From the NCBI GenBank assembly GCA_964496495.1, contig CAZBZU010000003.1, forward strand, positions 1 through 64,000: a DNA stretch of 64,000 nucleotides, written 5' to 3'. Below, one piece after another: positions 24,891 through 33,959 of the stretch; the first letter of the stretch is position 1, and each line of letters opens with the position of its first letter. The translations under genes and the position numbers were made by a program. Below the pieces are notes generated by a model. It was not told the DNA's origin. It worked only from the letters and a program-made list of their open reading frames with translations, and searched no databases. The DNA comes from JASBRS01 sp964496495. Its GTDB lineage: Bacteria > Deinococcota > Deinococci > Deinococcales > Trueperaceae.

Positions 24891-25316
24891 GTGAAGACGA
24901 TCTTCCCCAAGGAGACCCGCAACGACTGGGTCGTGATCGACGCGTCAGGCCAGACGGTCGGCCGGCTCGCGACCCGGATCGCCTCGGTCCTCCGCGGCAA
25001 GCACAAGGTGGACTACACGCCGAGCCAGGCTTGCGGCGACTTCGTCATCGTCGTCAACGCCGACAAGGTGGTGTTCACGGGCCGCAAGCTCGACCAGAAG
25101 GTCTACACCCGCTACAGCGGCTATCAGGGCGGGTTGAAGAGCACCACGGCTCGGGTGATGCTCGAGCGTCACCCGGACCGCGTGATCCGCCATGCCGTCT
25201 GGGGCATGCTCCCCAAGACGCGGCTGGGCCGCAGGCTCATCCGACGTCTCAAGGTCTACGCCGGCGACGCGCACCCGCATCAGGCGCAGCAGCCGAGGCA
25301 GATGGAGGTCGCCTGA
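24891..25316 (+). CDS. rplM: 50S ribosomal protein L13
   Basis: The 141-residue protein matches L13: DWVVIDASGQTVGRLATRIASVLRGKHKVDYTPSQACGDFVIVVNADKV is the family's N-terminal core, followed by TRYSGYQGG and PDRVIRHAVWGMLPKTRLGRRLIRRLKVYAGDAHPHQAQQP. Length is normal (about 142). The GTG at 24891 gives MKTIFPKET; another in-frame GTG three codons earlier is too close to the AAGGA site at 24876. Upstream is a weak promoter and a 120-nt leader. L13 transcripts in many bacteria are autoregulated through the leader; no specific element is recognised here. The stop overlaps the rpsI start by one base (TGATG). Confidence 0.97.
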   Translation: MKTIFPKETRNDWVVIDASGQTVGRLATRIASVLRGKHKVDYTPSQACGDFVIVVNADKVVFTGRKLDQKVYTRYSGYQGGLKSTTARVMLERHPDRVIRHAVWGMLPKTRLGRRLIRRLKVYAGDAHPHQAQQPRQMEVA

Positions 25317-25702
25317 TGGATCAGTACTACGGCACCGGCCGCCGCAAGTCGGCCGTGGCACGCGTCTTCCTCCGCCCGGGCCAGGGCCGCATCATGGTCA
25401 ACGGTCGCGAGTTCCAGGACTACTTCCGCGGCATCCTGGTGGGCGTGCAGGCGCTCGAGCCGCTCAAGGCCACCAACACCGCCGGGCGTTACGACGCCGT
25501 CATCACGGTGGCGGGCGGCGGGCCCAGCGGCCAGGCCGACGCCATCAAGCTCGGGGTGGCGCGAGCGCTGCTCGAGGTGGACCCCAACTTCCGGACCACG
25601 CTGAAGCAGGGTGGTTACCTGTCCCGCGACGCACGCATCGTGGAGCGCAAGAAGTACGGCCTCAAGAAGGCACGGCGCGCTCCGCAGTACAGCAAGCGCT
25701 GA
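25316..25702 (+). CDS. rpsI: 30S ribosomal protein S9
   Basis: The 128-residue protein has the S9 features YYGTGRRKSAVARVFLRPGQGRIMVNGR, VAGGGPSGQADAIKLGVARALLEVDP and the basic C-terminal tail ERKKYGLKKARRAPQYSKR. The final Lys-Arg reaches the ribosomal P site. It follows rplM with a one-base overlap, the usual rplM-rpsI operon, and is followed by an intrinsic terminator. Confidence 0.98.
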   Translation: MDQYYGTGRRKSAVARVFLRPGQGRIMVNGREFQDYFRGILVGVQALEPLKATNTAGRYDAVITVAGGGPSGQADAIKLGVARALLEVDPNFRTTLKQGGYLSRDARIVERKKYGLKKARRAPQYSKR

Positions 25703-25760
25703 CCCGGCGGCCGCCCCGGGAAAGGGGCGGCGGCGCTGACGGCAGCATCCTAGGCGGCGG

Positions 25761-25790
25761 GGCGCCCTCCTGAGGGAGGCGCCTCGCTTT
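25761..25790 (+). terminator. Intrinsic terminator of rplM-rpsI
   Basis: GGCGCC (25761-25766) and TCC (25768-25770) pair with GGA (25775-25777) and GGCGCC (25778-25783), with one bulged C and a TGAG loop. TCGCTTTCG follows, a weak T tract in a GC-rich genome. Confidence 0.6.
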
Positions 25791-25869
25791 CGCGTTCCGG
25801 GGCCGCAGCCCCTTCGACCAGGTCCGGCCCCGGCGCCGGCGCTCACCCAGCGGGGAGGTTCCGTCTGCC

Positions 25870-26670
25870 ATGTCCGTGTTCCACGCCACAGTCCTGGGGA
25901 TCGTCCAAGGCCTCACCGAGTTCCTGCCCGTATCGAGCTCCGGCCACCTGGTGCTGGCCAACTACTACCTGGGCTGGGGCAGCGGCCTCAAGCTGTGGGT
26001 GGACATCGCTACCAACACCGGCACCCTGCTGGCCGTGCTCATCTACCTACGGCGCGACGTGGCATCGGCGGTCTCCGGCTTCTTCACCGGCCTGGGCTCG
26101 GCCGAAGCCCGTCGCCGGCCGGGCTGGCGCATGGCACTGCTGGTCATCGTTGGGAGCATCCCGACCGCCATCATCGGCCTCGGGCTGAAGGGCGTCTTCG
26201 ACAGCCTCAACACCCCACTGCCGGTGTCGATCGGGCTGATCGTCACCGGCTTCATCCTGTGGTTCGTACCGGCGTCGGGGCACAAGCACGAGACGGGCCA
26301 GGTGAGCTTCGTCGACAGCCTCATCGGCGGCGTGGCGCAAGGGCTCGCGGTGATCCCCGGCATCTCCCGCTCCGGCATCACCATCGCCACCTTCATGGGA
26401 CGCCGGCTGACCGGCGAAACGGCCGCCCGCCTGTCGTTCCTGATGTACCTGGTGGTCTCGGCCGGGGTAACGGTGCTGGGCGTGCGCAACGTGGAGGCCG
26501 CCCACATCGGCCTGGGCGCGGTGCTGGCGATGTTCGTCGCCTCCTTCGTGACCGGCTACCTTGCGCTGATGGTCCTGTTCGCCGTGCTCCGCCGAGGCCG
26601 CTTCCGCGTCTTCGCGCCCTACCTGTGGGCGGTCGGGGTCATCACCATCGTCACCGTGGCCGTGCGCTGA
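25870..26670 (+). CDS. uppP: Undecaprenyl-diphosphatase (UppP/BacA family)
   Basis: The 266-residue inner-membrane enzyme dephosphorylates undecaprenyl diphosphate to recycle the lipid carrier of cell wall synthesis, and confers bacitracin tolerance. It has multiple hydrophobic helices and both catalytic regions. The first is QGLTEFLPVSSSGHLVL near the N-terminus, with the Glu and Ser/His set. The second is PGISRSGITI with the essential Arg, around residue 160. The segment after the first motif reads LWVDIATNTGTLLAVLIYLRR, where many homologues have a FEVVIQLG-type sequence, so it is a divergent subfamily member. The ATG is preceded by GGGGAGG. It stands alone between the rpsI terminator and gltX. 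Confidence 0.93.
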   Translation: MSVFHATVLGIVQGLTEFLPVSSSGHLVLANYYLGWGSGLKLWVDIATNTGTLLAVLIYLRRDVASAVSGFFTGLGSAEARRRPGWRMALLVIVGSIPTAIIGLGLKGVFDSLNTPLPVSIGLIVTGFILWFVPASGHKHETGQVSFVDSLIGGVAQGLAVIPGISRSGITIATFMGRRLTGETAARLSFLMYLVVSAGVTVLGVRNVEAAHIGLGAVLAMFVASFVTGYLALMVLFAVLRRGRFRVFAPYLWAVGVITIVTVAVR

Positions 26671-26755
26671 GGGTTCTCGCGGGGGCACTCGGCGGCACGC
26701 CGGAATCGCGCCGGGGACGCGCCAAGCGCAGACATCCGGGCGCTCGGCGCTGAGC

Positions 26756-26761
26756 TACAAT
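26756..26761 (+). promoter_or_regulatory. -10 element of gltX promoter
   Basis: TACAAT lies 22 nt before the gltX ATG and leaves a short leader carrying the GAGGAGG ribosome binding site. Confidence 0.5.
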
Positions 26762-26783
26762 GCGCCGAAGAGGAGGCGCCGCC

Positions 26784-28366
26784 ATGACAGTCGCAACGCG
26801 GATCGCACCGTCCCCGACCGGCGACCCCCACGTAGGGACGGCGTACATCGGCCTGTTCAACTACGCCTTCGCCAAGAGTCACGGCGGACGCTTCATCTTC
26901 CGACTCGAGGACACCGATCGGCAACGCTACGACGCCTCCGCGGAGGCCCGCATCCTCGAGATGTTCGAGTGGCTCGCCATCCGGCCCGACGAGGGCCCGA
27001 CCCTTGGCGGGAAGGTGGGCCCCTATCGCCAGAGCGAGCGGGTGGACCTCTACCGTCAGCAGGCGGAGCGGCTGCTGACCGAGGGCAAGGCCTACCGGGC
27101 CTTCGAGACGCCGGCCGAGCTCGAGGCGATGCGCACCGAGCAGAAGCGGCTCGGCAAGCCGCTCGGCTACGACGGGCGCGGCCGAACCCTCGCCCGTGAC
27201 GAGCAGGAACGACGGGCGGCGGCCGGCGAGGCGCACGTGGTGCGGCTCCTCACCCCGGACGACGGCAAGACCGGCTTCCACGACGTCCTGCGGGGCGATA
27301 TCGCGATCGACAATCGCGAGATCCGCGACCCGGTGCTGCTCAAGAGCGACGGCTACCCCACCTACCACCTGGCCAACGTCGTGGACGACCACCTGATGGG
27401 CGTGACCCACGTGATTCGGGCCGAGGAGTGGGTGACCAGCACGCCCATCCACGTGCTGCTCTACACCGCTCTCGGCTGGGAACCGCCGACGTTCATCCAC
27501 ATGCCGCTGCTGCGCAACCCCGACAAGAGCAAGGTGAGCAAGCGCAAGCTCGATACCTCGGTGGCGTCCTACCGCAGCCAGGGCATCCTTCCCGAGGCCC
27601 TGCTCAACTTCCTCGCCACGATGGGCTGGAGCATGCCTGACGGGCGGGAGTTCTTCTCCGTCGACGAGATGGTGCGTGACTTCGACATCACCCGCGTATC
27701 GCTCGGCGGCCCGGTGTTCGACCTCAAGAAGCTCCGCTACGTCAACGCCAAGTACCTGCGCGATCTGCTGTCGCTCGAGGAGGTGGCGCGCCGGGTCGCC
27801 CCGCTGCTCCGCGAGCGCGGCCTCGAGTGGAACGACCACGACTACCTGCTGGACGTGGTCGACGTGCTGCGCCCCCGCGCCGAGACCCTGGTCGACCTCG
27901 CCGACGGCGCGGGCTACTTCTTCACCGAAGAGGTGCGCTACGACGCCTCCGCGCGCAAGCAGCTGGCGGCAGGCCAGAAGTACCTCGAGGACCTGGAGCG
28001 CGAGTTCTCGATCCTCGAGTTCTTCGACTACGACGGCGTCGATGACCTGCTTCACGACTACGTCCAGGCCCAGAGCGTGGGCATGGGGAAGGTGCTGCAA
28101 CCCCTGCGCGCCGCACTCACCGGCACCACCAGCGCGCCTGGCGTCACCGACCTCGTCACCATCCTCGGCAAGCGCCGCGTGCTGCGGCGCATCGGCCACG
28201 CGCTCAGCGCCATCGACCAGGGCCTGCCGGACGACAACCCCCAACGCCCCGGCGAGGGCGTGGACTCCCGCAAGGGCGCGGCGGGCGGCGACGGGCAGAC
28301 CCCCAGCCAGGGGCGCAAGGAGGGCGGCCAGGTCGGCCCCGCCCCGAGCAAGCGGGGTTCCGCCGG

Positions 28367-28370
<4 letters not shown>
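26784..28370 (+). CDS. gltX: Glutamyl-tRNA synthetase
   Basis: The 528-residue class I synthetase charges tRNA-Glu. The HIGH-equivalent is APSPTGDPHVGTAYIGLFNYAFA, and RLEDTDRQRYDASAEARI is the glutamate/ATP pocket typical of GluRS. HVIRAEEWVTSTPIH and the KMSKS-equivalent NPDKSKVSKRKLD are present, followed by the helical anticodon-binding domain. ATG 26784 (MTVATRIAPS) has GAGGAGG at the right distance; the open frame runs eight codons further upstream. The last 45 residues are a Gly/Gln/Lys-rich, probably disordered tail (GVDSRKGAAGGDGQTPSQGRK) that ordinary GluRS lacks. The gene ends in an ATGA overlap with ftsY. Confidence 0.95.
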
Positions 28371-29299
<929 letters not shown>

Positions 29300-29319
29300 C
29301 GGCAGGCGGATCACCGGCC

Positions 29320-30036
29320 GTGGCGGCCTCTCCCCTGCTGCTGTTGTGCGCCACGGAGGTCGAGGCGCGGCCTACGCTCGAGGCCCTGGCAGGCGAGCCG
29401 CAGGCGTGCGCCTGGGGTCGCGCGTGGCGCGGGAGCGCCGCGGGCGGCGAGGTGGTGCTGCTGTGCGCGGGCGTGGGCAAGGCCAACACCGCTGCCGGGC
29501 TGGCGCTGGCGCTGGCGCGCTGGCAGCCGCGAGCGGTGGTGCAGTTCGGCATCGGCGGCGCGTACGTCGGGAGCTTCCTGAGCACCGGCATGACGGCGCT
29601 GGCGAGCGCCGAGGTCCACATCGATTGCGGTGCCGGCGAGGGCGACGACTGGCTCGACCTGGAGGCCCTCGGGCTGCCGCTGCTGCCGGGGCCGCCGGTG
29701 CGCTACAACGAGCTCCCCACCGATGCCGCCCTCACCCGGCGTCTGGCAGCTGTGGCGGGCGTGCCGACGCTGCGCTTCGCCACCGCCGAGCGCGTCACCG
29801 CCACCTTGCAGGAGGGCGAACGCTTGCAGCGACGCCTGGACGTGGCGATCGAATCGATGGAGGGCGCGGCCGCCGCGCAGGTGTGCCTGGGACTGGGCGT
29901 GCCGTTCGCCGAGGTGCGCGCCGTGAGCAATATCGTGGGCGAGCGCGACCGCGCCGCGTGGGACGTTCCCGGCGCGGTGCGCTCCGTGTCCGCGGCGCTG
30001 GCGGCGATGCTGCCGGCGCTCGAAGCGGCGGGCTGA
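29320..30036 (+). CDS. mqnB: Futalosine hydrolase (MqnB), menaquinone synthesis
   Basis: The 238-residue purine-nucleosidase-type enzyme resembles MqnB, which releases the purine base from futalosine in the alternative menaquinone pathway. Seen are LLLCATEVEARPTLEAL at the N-terminus, LLCAGVGKANTAAGLALAL, VVQFGIGGAYVGSFL, and the nucleoside-binding IESMEGAAAAQVCLGLGVPFAEVRAVSN with its conserved Glu residues. The ATEVEARP start is typical of futalosine hydrolases, not of MTA/SAH nucleosidase, which stays the alternative. GTG 29320 is 20 nt after the ftsY stop. It points to a futalosine route, as in Thermus and Deinococcus. Confidence 0.8.
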   Translation: MAASPLLLLCATEVEARPTLEALAGEPQACAWGRAWRGSAAGGEVVLLCAGVGKANTAAGLALALARWQPRAVVQFGIGGAYVGSFLSTGMTALASAEVHIDCGAGEGDDWLDLEALGLPLLPGPPVRYNELPTDAALTRRLAAVAGVPTLRFATAERVTATLQEGERLQRRLDVAIESMEGAAAAQVCLGLGVPFAEVRAVSNIVGERDRAAWDVPGAVRSVSAALAAMLPALEAAG

Positions 30037-30133
30037 GCGCGCCGCCGGCCGGGGGCCCGCCCGACGGCAGCGCCCCGCTGCCCGACGGCCGCTCGGCCCC
30101 CACGATGGGCGCGGGTGCCTGGCGAGGCCGCGA

Positions 30134-30139
30134 TATACT
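30134..30139 (+). promoter_or_regulatory. -10 element of leaderless fba promoter
   Basis: TATACT ends 6 nt before the fba ATG, and no ribosome binding site lies between them. Confidence 0.6.
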
Positions 30140-30145
30140 CCGCGC

Positions 30146-31066
30146 ATGCCACTGGTAAGCGCACTCGACATCCTCGGTCCCGCCCGCCAGAGCGGCTACG
30201 GGATCGGCGCCTTCAACACCAACGACATGGAGATCACCCAGGCGATCCTGGAAGCCGCCGAGGAGACCCGTAGCCCCGTCTTGGTCGCCCTCTCCGAGGG
30301 CGCCTTGCGCTACGGCGGCGACGCCCTGGTCCGCCTCGTGACCGCCATGGCAGCGGACGCCGGCGTGCCCGTCGCGGTTCACCTCGATCATGGCTCGTCC
30401 TTCGAGTCCTGCATGCGCGCCATCCGCGCCGGGTTCACCTCCGTCATGATCGACAAGTCGCACGAGGACGAGGAGGTCAATGTCCGCGAGACCCGCCGCG
30501 TGGTGGAGGCGGCGCACGCGGCCGGCGTCAGCGTCGAGGCGGAGATCGGGCGCCTCGGCGGCGTCGAGGAGCACGTGGTGGTGAGCGCCGAGGAGGCGTT
30601 CCTCACCCGCCCGGACGAGGCCGAGCGTTTCATGGCCGCCACCGGCGCGGACACGCTGGCGGTGGCCATCGGAACCTCCCACGGCGCCAACAAGGGCAAG
30701 GGGCGGCCCTACATCGACCATCAACGCATCCGGGAGATCGCGCAACGCATCGCCAGCCCGCTGGTGATGCATGGAGCAAGCGGCGTGCCGGAGCCGCTGG
30801 TGGAGCGCTTCAGGGCCACCGCCGGAGCGCTGGACAACGCCAGCGGCATCCACGTCGACGACGTCCGCCAGGCGGTCACCGAAGGCATCGCCAAGATCAA
30901 CACCGACACCGATCTGCGCCTGGCCTTCACCACGCGCGTGCGCGAGGTGCTGGCGGCCTCGCCCGCGGAGTTCGACCCTCGCAAGATCCTCGGGCCGGCC
31001 CGCGACGAGATGCGCGAGCTGGTGCGGACCAGGCTAGAGCTGTTCGGCTCCGCGGGCCGCGCCTGA
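30146..31066 (+). CDS. fba: Fructose-bisphosphate aldolase, class II
   Basis: The 306-residue zinc-dependent aldolase cleaves fructose 1,6-bisphosphate in glycolysis. Motifs in order are YGIGAFNTNDMEITQAIL, VAVHLDHGSSFESC (HLDHG supplies the first zinc His and catalytic Asp), SVMIDKSHEDEEVNVRETRRVVE, EAEIGRLGGVEEH, AVAIGTSHGANKGKGRPYID (second zinc His), VMHGASGVP (third His) and KINTDTDLRLAFT. The sequence type and length fit the Thermus/Deinococcus class II enzyme. A TATACT box lies 6 nt ahead of the ATG, with no ribosome site, so it is probably a leaderless transcript. It is convergent with the MFS gene. Confidence 0.96.
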   Translation: MPLVSALDILGPARQSGYGIGAFNTNDMEITQAILEAAEETRSPVLVALSEGALRYGGDALVRLVTAMAADAGVPVAVHLDHGSSFESCMRAIRAGFTSVMIDKSHEDEEVNVRETRRVVEAAHAAGVSVEAEIGRLGGVEEHVVVSAEEAFLTRPDEAERFMAATGADTLAVAIGTSHGANKGKGRPYIDHQRIREIAQRIASPLVMHGASGVPEPLVERFRATAGALDNASGIHVDDVRQAVTEGIAKINTDTDLRLAFTTRVREVLAASPAEFDPRKILGPARDEMRELVRTRLELFGSAGRA

Positions 31067-31081
31067 GCGCGCTCCGCACCT

Positions 31082-32275
31082 TCACGCCACCACCACGGCA
31101 CGCCTCCGGGCGAGCACCGCCGACGCCAGCGCCGCCGCCGGGAGCAGACAGAGGAATGCGATCACCATCGCCGGCGTCAGCCCCAGCGCCTGCTGCAACA
31201 CCCCCTCGCCGAGGTAGAGGACGCCGGCGCTGCCCCAGGTGAACCCCATCAGCATGCCGGTGGCCGCCCCCATCGAGCCCGGCGCCATGTCCTGCGCGCT
31301 CACGATGAGCAGCGGCACGGCCGCGTTGGCGCTCGCCCCGCCCACGATCACCATCAGGAAGTAGGCCAGGCCGCCCGGCGGCAGCACCAGGACCGACAGC
31401 AGGGCCGGCAGCGCCGCCAGCATGGCCCCCACGATCAGCGGGCGCCGCGGCAGCCTGGCCGACAGGGCGCCGGCGACGATGCCGCCCAGGCCCCCGGAGA
31501 GCGCGAAGGCCGCCAGGGTCCAGGAGATGACCGCGGCATCCGGGGCGAAGCCGCGGACGTGCGCCAGCCACAGCGGCATGGCGTTGTTGAAGCTCACGAA
31601 CGCCAGGCTGCGCAGAATGCCGGCCAGGCTCAGCACCCCCACCGGGCTCATGACCAGTTTGGGGTCGAGGAAGCGGATCCGTCGCGCCTGCCTCGTGCCG
31701 CCGGTCCCGGGCAGGATGGCCAGCAGCGACGCGCCCAGCAGCAGGCCGGGGATCATCAGCAGCGGCGAGAACCGCAGCCCCACGGTGCGTGCGATGAGCA
31801 GGATCACCACCGGGCCGAACGCCATGCCCAGCGTGCCGCCGCTGCTGAACACCGCCACCGCCAGCTCCTTGAAGCGCTCGCCCATGACGCGCATCAGGCT
31901 GGTCCCGGCCGGGTGGAAGGCGGCCGAGCCGAGGCCGCCGAGGAGCAGCAGCAGGAAGAGCACCGCGGGGCTCGGCGCCACCGCCACCAGACTCAGCAGC
32001 ACGGTGCTGGTGATGATGCCGGCGGCCGCCATGGTGCGGCGACCGACGCGGTCCGCCACGCCGCCGAAGAACGGCTGCATCACCGCCGAGCTGAACGACA
32101 GCGTGGCGACGAACAGGGCCAGCGCGGCCTCCGAGAGATCGAAGCGCGCCTGCAGCGTGGGCAGCAGGGCCGCCAGCATCGCCGAGAAGGCGTCGTTGGT
32201 GGCGTGGACGGCGATCAGCAGCAGCGGGATGCCCGCCGACGCGAGCAGCGGGCGGCGGGCGAGGCGGGCGGGCAT
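31082..32275 (-). CDS. MFS transporter (fosmidomycin-resistance-like family)
   Basis: The 397-residue protein has about 12 hydrophobic segments. It begins LLLIAVHATNDAFSAMLAALLPTLQARFDLSEA, the hallmark of Fsr-type drug exporters (NDAF...LLP). The loop motif FFGGVADRVGRRTMAAAG sits between helices 2 and 3, and GGLGSAAFHPAGTSLM further along also fits this family. The role is probably proton-driven export of a small polar compound. The substrate is unknown. The start chosen is ATG 32275, 7 nt behind a TAGACT -10 box; the open frame continues 12 codons beyond it. Confidence 0.85.
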   Translation of the reverse strand: MPARLARRPLLASAGIPLLLIAVHATNDAFSAMLAALLPTLQARFDLSEAALALFVATLSFSSAVMQPFFGGVADRVGRRTMAAAGIITSTVLLSLVAVAPSPAVLFLLLLLGGLGSAAFHPAGTSLMRVMGERFKELAVAVFSSGGTLGMAFGPVVILLIARTVGLRFSPLLMIPGLLLGASLLAILPGTGGTRQARRIRFLDPKLVMSPVGVLSLAGILRSLAFVSFNNAMPLWLAHVRGFAPDAAVISWTLAAFALSGGLGGIVAGALSARLPRRPLIVGAMLAALPALLSVLVLPPGGLAYFLMVIVGGASANAAVPLLIVSAQDMAPGSMGAATGMLMGFTWGSAGVLYLGEGVLQQALGLTPAMVIAFLCLLPAAALASAVLARRRAVVVA

Positions 32276-32282
32276 GGCGCCA

Positions 32283-32288
32283 AGTCTA
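32283..32288 (-). promoter_or_regulatory. -10 element of leaderless MFS gene promoter
   Basis: TAGACT on the minus strand, exactly 7 nt before the ATG at 32275. The same hexamer and spacing occur at serS and the patatin gene. Confidence 0.55.
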
Positions 32289-32345
32289 CCCGGCACCCTG
32301 GGCCGGCGCATCGCGGCGCGCGACCCGCCGCCCGCCCCGTGCGCC

Positions 32346-33944
32346 TCAGCTCCGCTCCTCGCCTGTCGCGCCCGCGGCGTCGCGGGCGGGCGTCACGTAG
32401 ACCGTCTTCTGATGGCTGAAGCGGACCGCTCCCGGCGGCTGGCCCTTCACCTTCCAGACGTTCTTGCGCAGGGTGTAGTCGACCGCCACGTTGTCCGAAT
32501 GGCGTGCCGGTGAGAAGCCGGCGGCCAGCCTGGCAGCGAAGAGCACGGTATCGAACGGCACCTCCGCGCCACCGGCACGCACCACCACGTGCGCGCCGGT
32601 GAACCCCTGGACGTGCAACCACAGGTCCAGGCTGCGCGCCAGGGCGAACGTCACGGCATCGTTCTCGCGGGCGTTGCGGCCGACCACCACCTCGAAGCCG
32701 TGCGGGCCGGCGAAGCGGACGCCGGGTCCGGCCGGGCGCTGCCGCTTCCGGCGCGCCTCCACGAGACCGGCCGCGCGTGCGACGAGCTCCTCGTCGGAGA
32801 GGCTCGGGAGTTGCGCCAACGCCTCCTCCGCCTGCCGCAGGGCGGTCTCCGCAGCCGGCCTCTCGCGCTCGGCGCGCTCCGCGCGGCGCTCCAACCGGCG
32901 GGCGCGATCGTAGCGCTTGCGCGCGTTGCCGAAGGCGTCGAGGCGCGGGTCGAGCACGAGCTCACGCTCGACGCCATCGAACCCCGGCAGCGCCACCCGC
33001 GCGCTGCCGGCCGGAGCCTTGGCGGGGTAGGCCATGAGGAGATCCGCCTCGCCGCGAACCTCGCCCGCTCGCGAGCCTAGGTCGCGGGCGCGCTCCAGGT
33101 CTTGAAGCCGTTTGCGGGCGACCTCCAGCTCTCGCCTCCGGGCGCCCGCCAGCGTCCGCTCCGCCCGCTGCCGCCGGGCGAGCCGGCGCTGCTCCTCCAG
33201 GCCGGTGACGCGGCCCGCGCGCTCGAGCCAGGACGCGGGCGAGGCCGCCAACGCCGGCAGAGCGTCCACCACCCGCTCCAGGGCCCGGCCCTGCAGCGGT
33301 GCGCCCGGGGCGACCTCGCAACCCACCGCCAGGGCGTTGCCGAGCTCCGGGCCGATCCCGTCCAGGATGCCCCTGACGCGCGTGAGGGGCTGGTCGTGGA
33401 GGGCCGCGAGCAGGCGCTCCCGGCTCGCCGTCCGCGGATCGATCTTGTCGTAGGGCGGCGGCGGCAGGTAGCCGACGCCCGGGCGCAGCTCGCGGTAGCG
33501 GTTGCGCCCGCGGAGCACCACCCGCTCGACCCCCAGGATCGTGCGCCCCTCGTCCAGCAACACCAGGTTGGCGTTGCGCCCGGTCAGCTCCACCACCAGG
33601 GTCACGGCCGGCTGCCTCACGAAGCCCTCGCTGGCCGCGAAGTCGAGCTCGACCACGCGGTCCAGGCCCCGTTGCCGTGCCGCCGTCAGCGGCCCGGTGG
33701 CGCGCGACGCGAGCAGCTCCTGGAAGGGGCTGCCGGCGGCACCGTCGGGCGGCGCACCCGGCCGCAGGGCCAGCCACGGCGCGGGCGGGCGGCTGAGGAT
33801 CCATAGGACCTGGCTGGCGCCGCCTTCACGCCTCGTCAGCGGCAATGCCGCGGTGCGGTCGTCCGGGAAGCGCCAGAGGCCGCGTGCCAGTGGCAGCCGC
33901 CCCTCGAGCGGGCGCAGGGCCTCGGCCAGCAGGAGCCCTTCCAC
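32346..33944 (-). CDS. Rqc2/RqcH-type NFACT family protein
   Basis: The 532-residue protein has the NFACT-N domain (MEGLLLAEALRPLEGRLPLARGLWRF, then FVRQPAVTLVVELTGRNANLVLLDEG), a charged coiled-coil middle (about residues 270-400) and the C-terminal NFACT-R domain. The latter includes VVGRNARENDAVTFALARSLDLWLHVQGFTGAHVVVR, HSDNVAVDYTLRKNVWKVKGQPPGAVRFSHQKTVYV. RqcH binds stalled 50S-peptidyl-tRNA and directs alanine-tail addition; the family was formerly called fibronectin-binding. The start is GTG 33944, which gives the usual MEGLLLAEAL. It follows the TPR gene by 15 nt on the same strand. Confidence 0.92.
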   Translation of the reverse strand: MEGLLLAEALRPLEGRLPLARGLWRFPDDRTAALPLTRREGGASQVLWILSRPPAPWLALRPGAPPDGAAGSPFQELLASRATGPLTAARQRGLDRVVELDFAASEGFVRQPAVTLVVELTGRNANLVLLDEGRTILGVERVVLRGRNRYRELRPGVGYLPPPPYDKIDPRTASRERLLAALHDQPLTRVRGILDGIGPELGNALAVGCEVAPGAPLQGRALERVVDALPALAASPASWLERAGRVTGLEEQRRLARRQRAERTLAGARRRELEVARKRLQDLERARDLGSRAGEVRGEADLLMAYPAKAPAGSARVALPGFDGVERELVLDPRLDAFGNARKRYDRARRLERRAERAERERPAAETALRQAEEALAQLPSLSDEELVARAAGLVEARRKRQRPAGPGVRFAGPHGFEVVVGRNARENDAVTFALARSLDLWLHVQGFTGAHVVVRAGGAEVPFDTVLFAARLAAGFSPARHSDNVAVDYTLRKNVWKVKGQPPGAVRFSHQKTVYVTPARDAAGATGEERS

Positions 33945-33959
33945 GGTGGGTCCGGGGTC